A stretch of 64,000 nucleotides of DNA from Whitmania pigra (taxonomy: Eukaryota > Annelida > Clitellata > Hirudinida > Haemopidae): assembly GCA_021613335.1 (NCBI GenBank), contig JAJTWR010000353.1, positions 291,501 through 355,500 of the forward strand, given 5' to 3'. Positions 25,281-36,994 of the stretch are shown one piece after another; the first letter of the stretch is position 1, and each line of letters opens with the position of its first letter. The translations under genes and the position numbers were made by a program. The notes below the pieces were generated by a model. The model saw nothing but the letters and a program-made list of their open reading frames with translations, was not told where the DNA came from and did no database searches.

Positions 25281-26270
25281 ATGGAGACGACTTTCTACGA
25301 TGACAACAACCTCAGCATAAAGAAGATGAAGACGAACATGACTTTGGACTTTAGTTCAACGACAACAAAACAGGAGAAGTTCGGTGATTTTCTGACAACA
25401 CCCGATGTTGGACTTTTTATGATCAGCACCCCAGAACTGGAAAGGCTGATTTCACATCAGCAGGGCAACATGGTACTAACTACGCCTACACCTACGAGCC
25501 AGATATTGTTTCCGAAAACTGTTACAGAGGAACAAGAGGCATATGCTCGTGGCTTCATTGACGCTCTCGGTGAACTTCAAAAAAACGACACGGCACTAGT
25601 TTCGAGTCCCACCATCAGTAGCAGCCAGAATTGTCATCAAAATTCTGTAAGTCAAGATTTTGCCTTCAATCAGCCAACTTCAACCCTATTTAACGTGCCT
25701 CAATCAACGAGTCTGAAGACTGTCAATGCCGCTGCTCTAAATAATATGCTTTCTTACAACAATGCCAACAGCAGTGCATCTTTTACGAATCAGTTACCTT
25801 CCAATATCTCCAAAATTTCCAAACCGTCTGTTGCTGGTGGCCAGAGCCAGTCAAATGCTTTCTCAAACTCTTCTTCATCCCAAATGTCTTTAAAGACTGA
25901 GTCATTCCAGACTGTACCACTTTCTCCACCAGGCAGCTCCTACTCTTCACAGCCATCTCCTATCAACATGTCTCAAAGTCAGGTTATACCTATTAACATG
26001 GAGGACCAGGAAATGGCCAAGCTTGAGAGAAAGAGAGCCCGCAACAGGATTGCGGCTACAAAATGCAGAAACCGCAAATTGGAGAGAATCGCTCGGCTAG
26101 AGGAGAGAGTGAAAGAACTCAAGGAACAAAATCTCGATTTGGCCCAGACAGCAAGTCTCCTCAGAGAACAGGTCTTCAAGCTGAAGCAGACTATCATTGA
26201 ACACACTCAGCATGGCTGCCAAGTGATGCTGACCTCAAAATTCCTTGACTCGAACGCCATATTAAGCTGA
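25281..26270 (+). CDS. JUN: Transcription factor Jun (AP-1), intronless
   Basis: A 329-codon single-exon bZIP factor, intronless like vertebrate JUN. It starts METTFYDD, which aligns with the second methionine of human c-Jun. A delta/JNK-docking segment follows ([11 protein letters not shown], residues 14-24), then phosphoacceptor motifs LTTPDVG (Thr40), [10 protein letters not shown] (Thr50) and TTPTPT (67-72). The linker is rich in Ser, Asn and Gln. The basic region is [20 protein letters not shown] with the redox-sensitive cysteine, followed by a leucine zipper ([23 protein letters not shown]). The tail HGCQVML matches the c-Jun end. It binds TGACTCA/TGACGTCA as a dimer in the nucleus. In the two main JNK sites the acceptor is Thr instead of the human Ser63/Ser73. 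AATAAA lies at 26632-26637. Confidence 0.97.
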   Translation: METTFYDDNNLSIKKMKTNMTLDFSSTTTKQEKFGDFLTTPDVGLFMISTPELERLISHQQGNMVLTTPTPTSQILFPKTVTEEQEAYARGFIDALGELQKNDTALVSSPTISSSQNCHQNSVSQDFAFNQPTSTLFNVPQSTSLKTVNAAALNNMLSYNNANSSASFTNQLPSNISKISKPSVAGGQSQSNAFSNSSSSQMSLKTESFQTVPLSPPGSSYSSQPSPINMSQSQVIPINMEDQEMAKLERKRARNRIAATKCRNRKLERIARLEERVKELKEQNLDLAQTASLLREQVFKLKQTIIEHTQHGCQVMLTSKFLDSNAILS

Positions 26271-27483
26271 AATATACTGCCTTCCATAGCTTTTGTTTGT
26301 CCTGTGAGATGCATGTGATGTGATGGAGTTTCTTCATGTAGTCTATCTGACTGGGTCGTCGAGTCATCTATGGATATTTATTGTCCGAAGTTCCTAGCCA
26401 ACTTGAAGCTTCCATTGCAGTTCTGTTGTTCACAATGACAGTTGCATATTCTACGTTTTAATTTAAGTTGTTTGATTGATGGATTTGTACTGAGTTTATC
26501 TATTTTGCTTGTTACTCCTTCACACCCATGCAACCTGCACATGAGCCTTGTTTTTTTACTCTGTTATTTTTAAGGTTTTGTTGACTGCAGAGTCTTGACT
26601 GTCACCAAAGCAACTTGCTTTAATAAATCTTGTTGACTTATCCATTTCATTTGAATGCCAGTATAAAACATGTGAATTTGTTTTTTTCAACGAGAGGTCA
26701 ATAAAGTCTGTCCTCCATTTCCTATCACATTGATTTAGATTTTTATAACTTCTGATTAGAATCAATTAAATGAAATTAAATAGCGCTAGGGAAAAAAACA
26801 CCCAAACATTCACGATAGTTTTAGAACTTGGAGGGCTCGGGTGAAATACGCACTGTTTACTGAAATAGAAATTTTTGGGTTGTGGGAAAAGGATATAAAA
26901 GGCTGAAGTTGTATTATCTATAATCGTTCATATTGCCGACTCCAAACGAGGTTGACGATGGAGCTGATAACATTTGAAACAGAGTTCTAAAAAGAGCAAA
27001 TAACGAACGTCAACAAAAATTGAATAAACCGTTCAGGTGTGGTGGTAACCAGGCTTTGTACTGGCTAAAGTAGAACTAATAATGCTGATCCTCATGTGAA
27101 TTGTTAGTTGTAAGAATAACTGTTACCAAACCATAAACCATTATCATCTGTTTTTCAAAAGAGTGATTAAGAACCATTTTAATAATGAAATATTTGACGT
27201 TCTTGCGGCACAACAATTTTAATGAAAAAAATCATGCAGCATAGTTCATATTGAAACAGACTACAATAATTAACAAAAATACTTTCTGTCCATCAACTGC
27301 CTTTCAATTCCAATATTTTAAAAATATTTAAATTAAATTAGTGATTAAAATATTAATAAATTATCGAAAATAAAATTAATACATCAGATTGTAATATTGC
27401 ACAGGTCACGTAAATAATAATAATTAAAAAAAATTAAATACTACTAATTGATTTATAAAAATGTTATTAATAGTAAGACATTT
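26271..27483. other. JUN 3' UTR and AT-rich spacer
   Basis: Contains AATAAA at 26632-26637. A promoter-like string (GGATATAAAAGGCTGAAG) near 26890 is followed by no convincing frame. The sequence from 27170 to 27480 is very AT-rich. No gene is supported. Confidence 0.45.
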
Positions 27484-27491
27484 GTCTGCAC

Positions 27492-27931
27492 CAGAGGCGT
27501 AGCTAAGGGGGTACATATGTCCCCGGGCGCCAAGATACAGGGGCGCCAAAATGAGGCTTAATGCATCAATGGGACAGGATCGTCTCAGTGATCTTGCTCT
27601 TCTTAGTCTAGAAAGAGAAACGCTTAAGAAAACAGACTTTGATGACGTTATTGATCAGTTTGCAACTGTTAAATCAAGAAAAATAAATCTATTTTAGACA
27701 GTATTAGACTACTATGCATGTAAATCATCTTAGACTGTGACTGATTGGGTGAAGCATGCGCTACTGTTTGTAGAATGTTTTTTCACTTTTAAATGGATGC
27801 CATGTGCCATTAAAATTTGATTTTTATTTCAATTTCAAATTTAGTGTTATACAGTAAGATTAAATATATAGACATGGAAAAGGGCGCCAATTCTAGTTTG
27901 CCCCCGGGCGAAAAATACCCCCACGCCTCTG
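27492..27931 (+). mobile_element. Internally deleted hAT transposon, 440 bp, with 8-bp target duplication
   Basis: The ends are CAGAGGCGT (left) and ACGCCTCTG (right), inverted, flanked by the perfect direct repeat GTCTGCAC at 27484-27491 and 27932-27939. An 8-bp duplication is diagnostic of hAT transposition. Inside, a frame at 27551-27697 (next feature) preserves the end of a transposase, so this is a deletion derivative of an autonomous element. GC-rich motifs GGGCGCC occur at both subterminal ends. Confidence 0.92.
27551..27697 (+). pseudogene. hAT transposase C-terminal remnant
   Basis: A 48-codon frame containing GQDRLSDLALLSLERE, DFDDVIDQFA and KSRKINLF, then TAG. It matches the extreme C-terminus of hAT transposases of the ZMYM1/TTF-type group (RLS.LA.LSIE...D..D.VI..FA..K.RK). 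The catalytic DDE domain and the zinc finger are absent, so it cannot encode a working enzyme. It lies in the orientation of the surrounding element. Confidence 0.8.
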
Positions 27932-28130
27932 GTCTGCACGGTCTAATGGTAAAAGACTTCGCTTTTCACGGATTCGAATCCCGTTGCCGGAGCACCGTCT
28001 TAAGCATCTAGGGGATGATACGTACATAAAACCGTCACGCTCGAGGGGAAGGGAGTCTAAGAAAGTGTGACAGTTTGTGATAGAAGGGAGGGGTAGTTAA
28101 CCATTGCGTGACATCACAAAAAAAAATTTT
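27932..28130 (+). repeat. tRNA-derived SINE-like unit, 5' part disrupted by the hAT element
   Basis: After the right hAT target duplication comes a tRNA-like head. A D-arm-like GTCT-AATGGTAAA-AGAC (27941-27957) resembles a pol III A box, and GGATTCGAATCCC near 27970 matches the B box and T-loop TTCGAAT. The spacing between them is too short for a normal anticodon arm, so this is not a functional tRNA. An unrelated body follows (GGGAAGGGAGTCTAAG, then GCGTGACATCAC) and an A/T-rich tail at about 28118-28135. Head, body and tail order fits a SINE. The exact 5' end is unknown because the hAT insertion lies there. Confidence 0.6.
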
Positions 28131-28304
28131 TTTTTAATTTTTTCAAAATTCTTAATTTTCAAAATTCTATAATAAATTTTTAATTAAAAAAAATTATAAT
28201 AAAGACGTAAACACATTAATAACAAAATGTGGGGTAAGACATTGTAGCGTCTATGAAAAACAGTTTTTAATAAAAATTAATAGACACAAAATTATTTATT
28301 AAAC
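28131..28304. other. AT-rich spacer
   Basis: Runs of A and T following the SINE-like tail. TTTATT near 28294 reads as AATAAA for the minus-strand pseudogene. Nothing else is evident. Confidence 0.4.
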
Positions 28305-29534
28305 TCAAAACATGCCCAACCTCGCTTCCTCCAATGGTGAGTTATTTATCGCAAAATAAATTCGTTCTTCAGATACCTGCGGCCCAAATACATTAAATCA
28401 ACAATGGGAAACAAAAACTCAATACCAGTGGAAAATACAACAATTATTAGGTAACATAAGGTAATATAATGGCAAATTTGCCATATTAATTAATATTTCA
28501 CTCAGGAATTACCTCACTCAAGAATTCTCCTTTTAAGAGTTTGATGAGATCCTCCATCAAGTGGTCCAAACGATTTGGCAAAAACATAAATGGACTTTAA
28601 ATAAAATAGACATTTAAACAACTAAGCAATCATGTCCAATCATTATTTAATCCAATGTAATTATTTTATCAATCTAACCAATGTTTCAGGGTGATCTCAA
28701 TCCACCATGGTATTTCACCACGTTTAGAAGGATCGTTCAAAACTTCATTTAAATATTGCATGATTGGACGGTAAACGTTTCTAAAAATTTTAGTATCATA
28801 TCCAACAGTACTGCCTTCCGTCTAAAAAAACCCCAGAAATTTAGAGACTTTAAATAAGTAAAGTAAAATCGATATAAACAAATAAAAATTGTAATAAGTC
28901 ACTGTGAAAAAACCTCCATCAGTTCTTCACTCATTAAACATGCAGTATGTATGATATTCAACACATGAAGTCGCTTCATAAAATTGTCGTAGAAAAGAAA
29001 TTTCTCAATCGTATAGTCAGGCTCATTTGTGGCTTCCGTTTCATTTTCAGATGGTTTTCCATTACTTAATTTTTCGCTTATCAACTGTCGAACACTAGGC
29101 CTCCATATAACTGAGTTGTGGGGGTTATCAGGCAGATAAGAGATTTTATCTCGTACTTGTTATATTTTTCTATATCGGTTAAATGTTCTTTTGTATATCT
29201 GTTGCTCTAGTTTGAACATTAAAATTAATACAAATCAATTAATGGTAATGAATTTAGTACTTATTTATAATTAGGTTACAATGTATACCTCCATCATGTT
29301 GAGCAAATTTTCGTGAAAGGTTGAGACAATCCTACCAATGTCTGCTTTAATAACAGGCGCAGGCCAATACTAAAGAAATGGTAAAAATCTCTATTTTATA
29401 TATTTATATAATTTAAATATTTTGTGTTCTTGTATTGATATTAAAAAATTAGTTATTGGTCATCTCACCTTTGCCATACCTCTGAGAAAATTCTTCAAAG
29501 GTTTTATTTTTTGTTCCTCATCTTGCGCCGACAT
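28305..29534 (-). pseudogene. Unrecognised six-exon gene, copy B (inverted, frameshifted)
   Basis: Exons on the minus strand: 29534-29469, 29369-29289, 29206-28914, 28821-28679, 28594-28513 and 28376-28305. Splice sites match copy A at 14236-15473, and most residues are shared. It keeps what looks like the original start (MSAQDEEQKIKPLKNFLRGM). In exon 3, at about 29135-29155, copy A reads GACATAAAACCGTATCTG while this strand reads GAGATAAAATCTCTTATCTG, two bases longer. This shifts the frame and brings a stop within about 25 codons. Downstream exons remain open in the old frame, so the break is recent or is rescued by re-initiation at the downstream ATG (29084). The family is unknown. Confidence 0.65.
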
Positions 29535-29762
29535 AAAGTATAAATATAAGTGATCTTCGTGAATTGACATTGGTTCACAAAAAAGTGATTGTATAAGCAA
29601 GTATATAAACTTTTTGCTTGTGTGGTACTAAACAGTTCAAAGTAATTGTAACATTGTAAAGTAAAGGTAAACGAATATCGGTTGAACAAAATTAAATGTG
29701 ATTATCAACATGATTTGTGATTATCCCATAAGTAATAATAACAAATGTAATATAATATTATC

Positions 29763-30196
29763 TCATCTAACATCAGTGGTCTCGTAAGCTTTCAAATATT
29801 TCTTTAAATCATCTGATTTTCGCAGTAATTTGATGTCAAATGTTTCAAACATATGTTTGGCTGTTTGAAGTATAAGGGTTGATAATTGAAAGTATACCAA
29901 ATTTTAACAATTCCCTAAATAAAAAAAATTAGCTTACATTGTTTAGCCAGCCAAGATGTAATCCTTTTCTTAGCTGGATGTTTGGCTTGTGGGATATTAG
30001 GTAAATTCGTTAGCCACAAGTAAAGTCCGAAACCTAACAAAAAAAAGGCTGGTTATTACTCTATGAAGAATTCTAATTAGACTTTCAGTGCAATCTATTA
30101 CTGAAATTTTATTTTAAATTAACAGTTACGTTTATAAAATATTTTCAAAACAAACAGATACAGTGAAGTTCTTTTCAGCTTTTTCCAGGATGTCAT
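29763..30196 (-). CDS. Candidate small three-exon gene, 86 codons, unknown function
   Basis: Exons 30196-30130, 30033-29938 and 29860-29763 join in frame (67+96+98 bases) with standard donors GTAACT and GTAAGC and AG acceptors. The product starts MTSWKKLKRTSLYLFVLKIF, has one hydrophobic stretch through LYLWLTNL at about residues 11-30, then a basic, charged C-terminal half (HPAKKRITSWLAKQ, FETFDIKLLRKSDDLKKYL). A single N-terminal membrane anchor with a basic tail would suit a small mitochondrial or ER membrane protein, but I recognise no family. It lies directly upstream of copy B on the same strand, with 228 bases between them, so the exons could alternatively belong to a longer transcript that includes copy B. 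Confidence 0.4.
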
Positions 30197-30325
30197 ACCT
30201 TCGTACAACTTTTAAGACTTGACCTTAGACCTTTCTAACCTAAAGTCGGGGATGGGCGACAGCCAGTCAGGGGGGCAACATAATTTAGAACGGCGCCGGC
30301 AAACATGATCGAATAATAGTAGAAT
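30197..30325. other. Short spacer with a GC-rich fragment
   Basis: The stretch 30245-30305 (GGGGATGGGCGACAGCCAGT, then CGGCGCCGG) is unusually GC-rich and may be an end of another element. Too short to classify. Confidence 0.3.
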
Positions 30326-32520
30326 CTCGCATTTACATTTACATTTACATTTATTTATCCAATATTTTACGTGCTCGATGTAATCCCGAAGCGATGTAAA
30401 GGCACGGCGAACCAAATCTCACAAATATGCAGTCTGTATGAAATAGAATAAAATAAGATAAGAATAGAATAAAAGTGAGTGAACACAATGGAGTAAAATA
30501 AAATAATAGAGACAGGGACAAAAAACAAACTATAGATTAAAGAATTATTGATATGAGGTCACAAATAGATGGGTTTTCAGTCCGGATTTGAAGGCTTCTG
30601 ACGATTGCGCCAGACGAATGTTCGGAGGAAGCAGGTTCCAGATCACGGGAGCGGCGACATAAAAGGCACGATCACCCTGCCTGACACTGCGAGACCGTGG
30701 AACGACCAGGGTCCTAGTCTCGGATGAGCGGAGTGATGCCCTGCCAGAGACAGCTGTTGTACTGATCAGTAGTTCAGTCAAGTACCGAGGGGCTTGACCT
30801 GTGGCGGCCTTGTAGACTAGGAGGGCAGTCTTGTACAGCACCCGCTCCGGGATCTTCAGCCAGTGAAGATTAGCAAGTACCGGGGAGATATGGTCCGATA
30901 GCCTCCCTCCTTGTATGAGCCTGGCAGCCGTGTTCATGACGGTCTGGAAGGTGCTAATGACTTGGTGATTGACGTTAACCAGCAGAGAATTGCAGTAGTC
31001 AAGCCGCGATAGAATAAATTGAATAGTGAGAGACCGGAAAGCCTCAGGTGGTAGGAATGGCTTCGCCTCCTTGAGGATGCGAAGCTTGGCATAGCAAGCA
31101 GCAGCAACCCGATTTACATGGGACTTCATGAAAAGGAAGAGTCCAAGTAGACCCCCAGGTTCCTGACTGTCCGTGAAGGGGTGATGGAAGAACCCGCCAG
31201 CTGGAGCGGGAGGTCACTGATGTGACCAAGTCGAGCCGGGGTGCCGAACCAGATTGCTTCAGTCTTGTCAGCATTGAGTAGTAGCCTATTGGAGGCTGTC
31301 CAGGAAATAATATCGTGAAGGCAGTCCGACAAACGACCAACAAGGGTAGGGGCATCTTCAAGTCTGGAGTTGCCGTAGATCTGAATGTCATGTTTGGAGA
31401 TGATGCTTTCAATGTCAGCCGCATATAATGTGAACAATATTGGTCCTAAGACAGATCTCTGGGGAACGCCCGATTGCACAAGATGGGCGGGACTAGCAGA
31501 TTGTGACGACACTATTGTCTCATGTCGTTCCGACAAATAATTTCTGAACCACTGCAGTGCATTGTGACGAACTCCAAATGTTTCATCTAGCCTGGCGATG
31601 AGGATGTCATGGTCAACGGTGTCAAAGGCCGCTGACATGTCCAGCAGAAGGAGGAGGGAGACCTGACCTGCATCAAGTGCCATGCGTATGTCAGACACAA
31701 CTTTCAGTACGGCGGTCTCAGTGGAGTGATGCGGTCGATAGGCAGACTGTGTGCTGGGAAAGAGAGCATTGCTGTTGAGGTAGAACAGGAGGCGTCTAAG
31801 TACGAGTCGTTCGAGAAGCTTTGAAATGACGCTTAGATTCGATATTGGGCGGAACGATGAAGGTGCTAACAGGTCGAGGGTGGGCTTCTTGAGTATGGGC
31901 TGAACTTGTGCTATCTTGAAGGAGCGGGGAACTTGGCCCAGAAGTAAAGATTTGTTGAACAGATGAACGACGAATGGAGCAAGAACATGCGAGACCTTCT
32001 TCAGCAACCAAGTGGGTATTGGGTCAAGTCCTGACTGCTTGTGGGGGAGGGAGTTGATGAGCTCATAGATCTCGCCTATTTAACTGAAGGGGAGGACAGT
32101 ACAGCCAGGCCACCATGGTTTGTCCTCAGGGACCTCTGGGCAGGGCCTACACGAGGTCTCGGGCGATCAATGACCGAATAGCCTCGAGCTCGTAGCAGAT
32201 TAATTGCCAAGGAACCCTCATCGTGCCAGGTCTCAATCGCCGACAGCACATTGACTTTGCCAGCAGCCATAATCTCCGAGAGGGCATCAAACTTTTTTCT
32301 TATCGATCGGATGTTCAGACATCCCATTTTAAGAGCAACACCCTGGTCTTTCACAATCGGTGTTTGGCGAGAGGGCGACGGGATGCATAGAAGCCAGTAC
32401 TTCGGTCGCCAGATCCGGAGGTGGAACAACGACTTTCGTATAGCTCTGTCAAGATGATTCCTCCCGAAGTTCAGATTGAGAAGTTGTGTGCGATCATACG
32501 TATTCATTAGCACGTATCGA
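30326..32520 (-). mobile_element. Degenerate CR1/L2-type non-LTR retrotransposon (LINE)
   Basis: Read on the minus strand, the start of an AP-type endonuclease (32513-32076; CLNIRSIRKKFDAL, TWHDE, NHGGLAVL) is followed by reverse transcriptase (from about 32070 to 31126; SFRPISNLSVISKLLERLV, QSAYRPHHSTETAVL, LDMSAAFDTVDHDIL). A C-terminal region (31129-30545; FILSRLDYCNSLL, RAFYVAAPVIWNLLP) completes the coding part. The 3' tail is a short tandem repeat (TAAATG)n at about 30331-30355. RT motifs and the repeat tail fit the CR1/L2 group. It is dead: the endonuclease C-terminus and RT N-terminus are deleted near 32080, a frameshift lies near 31130, and the catalytic Tyr-Ala-Asp-Asp is replaced by YGNS. 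The 5' end is uncertain and may reach about 32830. Confidence 0.88.
31126..32007 (-). pseudogene. Reverse transcriptase remnant of the LINE
   Basis: A 293-codon open stretch holding RT motifs in order: KPTLDLLAPSSFRPISNLS, AYRPHHSTETAV, LLLLDMSAAFDTVDHDIL, GVPQRSVLGPILFTLY and LNADKTEAIWFG. The residues that bind catalytic magnesium (normally ADD in the YADD box) are absent; the box reads IYGNS. GVPQGS has become GVPQRS. The frame is lost at the 3' side just before MKSHVNRVAAACYAKLRILK, which continues in another frame to 30545. Confidence 0.85.
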
Positions 32521-33463
32521 GAGGTCTGAGAAACACCTGAAATAGGCTAAGGTTCAGCAAGCCGTTGGCCGAGAGAAATGTAAATACAACGAAAGTCTGG
32601 ATAACGTGAGCCAGTGTAAATAAAAGTGGTATATTTCGAAAGCTCCGAATGAGACGAGTAGAAATATATCTAATTTGTTATAAGTAAAAGTCTGCTACAC
32701 TCGCAAAACCGGCTTAAGGGCGCACACAAAACAATCTACCAACACGCACGAGGCGCAACAGGAACCGAACACGCGCTGTTGTCGAGCCCTTAACCAGGCA
32801 GACGCACGCTAAACAGAGAGTTATCACTTGGAACCTGTTTTATAAATAAACATATGTATGTGAGCCTCCGACTTATTGATGATCTCCACCAATCGAGTGC
32901 TTAAAAATATTAATCAGCCATGGCCGATGCTGGTTAGGGTTTGGAAATACTCCACCGGGTGGCAATAACCCTAATGACGCTGCTGCCGCTGAAGTAAGCT
33001 ACAGGAAGCAATGGGCACTTTGAAAAATAATTATTTCAGTTAATCTGTGGTATATGCTTGATAAGAAGGCAATCCTAAATTTATTGATGGTTAATAGAAC
33101 TTTCGGACTTCTAAGCATAGCGACTAAACGTCAATTTAGTAAGAGAAAAGATAAAAGGTTTTCAGACCACCTGACGTTTTGAAAACATTTCTGAAAGCGG
33201 TGGTGCCAAAGGGATACTTCAAAACTTTGGGAAATTAATTTTGACTGTGGTTAAAGTAATAAACTTTAAATGCCTAAAAGTAAAATGCCTTACCGTTAGA
33301 TTTTAATATGCATTAAATTAATAAGGTGTCATGAATTTTTGCATTGATGGAAAAGTCGCAGGTTGGAATGTTAATTCAGTTTGTTTAATTGTAGTAGGAG
33401 ATTGAAGTCTCCGGTTGGTTGGTTCTTAATTAACGTCAATTTCATAACTAGATTGAAGTCTCC
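32521..33463. other. Spacer between LINE and second hAT element
   Basis: 32521-32830 may be 5' untranslated LINE sequence, as it is GC-richer than the DNA beyond it. 32830-33463 is AT-rich. The phrase GATTGAAGTCTCCG occurs twice (about 33401 and 33451), a short direct repeat of about 50-bp spacing beside the hAT insertion point. No gene is supported. Confidence 0.4.
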
Positions 33464-33471
33464 GTCCTAAA

Positions 33472-34700
33472 TAGACCCCCTAGCCGAATTTATTTTAAAC
33501 TATGGCTGGTTGAGCAAAAAATCTGGCTGATATCCGGCTATATATCACTAATATTAGTGATTATTAAAAATTCCGACTGAAAATAGGAATAATTCGGCTA
33601 AAATGTGGCTGAGTTTTAAAAATTGAACGAAACAAGTTTATCAACTAAAGGTTTTTTCAGTAACATTAATAAAATAAAATTATTGCGCTATAATGTCAAA
33701 ATTGTCATAAATAAATGTCACACGGTGCAATCTTTCTGCAGACAAACTAGATCGCTTGCTGTTAGCAACCATGCCAGTAGTCGAAAACATGCATTCCACT
33801 GGAACTGATGTTGCTGATGCTGGTAATTGCAATTTGGCCAATTGTGATAAAAGTGGAAAAGAAACCACTGCTTTCTTCCAAAAGGTCAATACTTCCTCGC
33901 CATTATTACAGCTCTTTGATGTCAAGTAGCTTGCGACTTCTACTGCTACCTGCGATACAGAATATTAACAGCAATTTTTACATTTTAACACACAAATAAT
34001 TATTTGATAATAATTTATGGCAGCTGCATTTTTATTATGTTTATATATTTTATATATAATATTTTTCATATTATTGTTCAAATACTATTAACAAGATTTC
34101 TATACTAACCAAAGAATTCAAATCATTCCCTTGGTGAGTACTTTGTGACATCTCTGAACAAAATTCGTTTAATAGCTCCAATCTTAGTCGTCTTTTCTTT
34201 TCTGCAGGCCCCTCATTCTCGCTGTTATGTGTATTTGCTTCTCTTGTTTGTCTCATTGTTTCAGGAGCAGTAATAAAATTTCTCTCAACTGCATATTTAA
34301 TGGCATTTCAAGTATAATAGTTGCATCTGTTCTGGGTATGAGAGTCTTAGTTTGAGGGTCTAGTAATTGATGAAGCTTGATTTGTTCCGATTCGAGAAAT
34401 CTATGGTCTACCTTTGCCAAAACTGTTGATTTAATTGCTTTAATCTTGGGATCATCTGTTGGTGAGGCAATACATAGCTTTTTTATTTTCATTTTCATCC
34501 TTGGAACTACAGACAATGTAGGCTGCGAACAAATTTGTAAATTAAATTTGAATTTATTTGGCGCTGTGAAATAATTCGGCTGCTGGATCGAATCGCACTT
34601 TATGGCGGCGATTTAGGCTAGCCGAAAAAGTTTCGGCGGATTTTTGGCGTAATTGAAATGTTCGGCGGATTTGGCTAAATGGCGGCGGCTAGGAGGTCTA
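33472..34700 (-). mobile_element. Decayed hAT transposon, 1229 bp, with 8-bp target duplication
   Basis: Termini TAGACCCCCTAGCCG (left) and CGGCTAGGAGGTCTA (right) are imperfect inverted repeats. The 8-mer GTCCTAAA flanks both sides (33464-33471 and 34701-34708). The transposase runs on the minus strand in pieces: 34516-34253, 34256-34071 and 33925-33680. The last holds the hAT dimerisation region (LPASATSVPVECMFSTTGMV, then NSKRSSLSAERLHR). Reading frames are broken and most of the catalytic domain is missing. It is unrelated in end sequence to the element at 27492-27931, so two hAT subfamilies have been active here. Confidence 0.92.
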
Positions 34701-34708
34701 GTCCTAAA

Positions 34709-34925
34709 TATCTAGCTAAGTAACGGACGTTGGAGTGAAGCTTGTTATTAAAATAACAATATGATTAATAAAATTTAAATGGGTATTATTCAAATAATTA
34801 ATCTTGTTTTTTGTTTTAGTGGCAAATACTATTTAGCGCTTATAAATTAAGTGTCATAAACATCTTGTTAACTTTTAGACTTTTACTTCCGGCTACCAAC
34901 CTTGGGATTGCACCAATAATTAATT
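34709..34925. other. NDUFV2 upstream spacer
   Basis: AT-rich, about 220 bases between the hAT target duplication and the NDUFV2 start. The element therefore sits very close to the presumed NDUFV2 promoter. Confidence 0.4.
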
Positions 34926-36437
<1,512 letters not shown>

Positions 36438-36994
36438 AAACGTTTTAAAGACATTTTAATAAAATGTTATTGTTAAAAACAATATGTTTCAGATTTATCA
36501 GTTAGGTTTGATAAATACATATGAGCCATTAGGTTGGTTACATGGATTCTTTAAAAAGTTGGCTTAATTTTTTAATGCTTAGCATGTCTGGAAAGTCTTG
36601 TTATCTTTACGTCTCGACTTGTGTTGGCTATGTGACGCGACGCGAGTGGGAAAGATGAAATAGAAGATGTCTGGGTACGTGCACGCACTGAATGATCCTG
36701 TGCTTTGTCAGTGTCGAAGGCGTGGTAGCTGTCGGGCCTTTATGAGGTGTGGTTCAGTGCGTCTTGTTGCGTTCTTGCAACCCCCAAATTTATTTTTAAA
36801 CGGATCTTTTAAAAACACAGTAAAGTTTTTAATTTAAAGATCGGTTTAGAACTTATGAAAGATCAAATTACACCTAAACTTAGAAACATTCGTTAAAACA
36901 GTCTTTAGAATATTGAAAGTCTATGCAGTCATGTTTTTGAGTGATAAAGGGGACGAGTATCTGTTTCTGAACATCGGCTTTGATAATAGTTACA
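36438..36994. other. NDUFV2 3' UTR and CTU2 upstream region
   Basis: AATAAA at 36458-36463. A GC-richer stretch at 36620-36790 includes a 56-codon plus-strand frame from an ATG near 36668, with a short Cys/Arg patch (CQCRRRGSC). It has no other coding support and is probably part of the CTU2 5' region. Confidence 0.4.

Noticed and set aside
27932..27998. A functional tRNA gene
   Set aside because: A- and B-box-like motifs are present but the anticodon arm is too short and the acceptor ends do not pair; better explained as a SINE head.
36668..36838. A 56-codon plus-strand frame with a Cys/Arg patch upstream of CTU2
   Set aside because: The basic patch is only a few residues long and the rest is hydrophobic or AT-driven; no promoter or poly(A) logic supports it.
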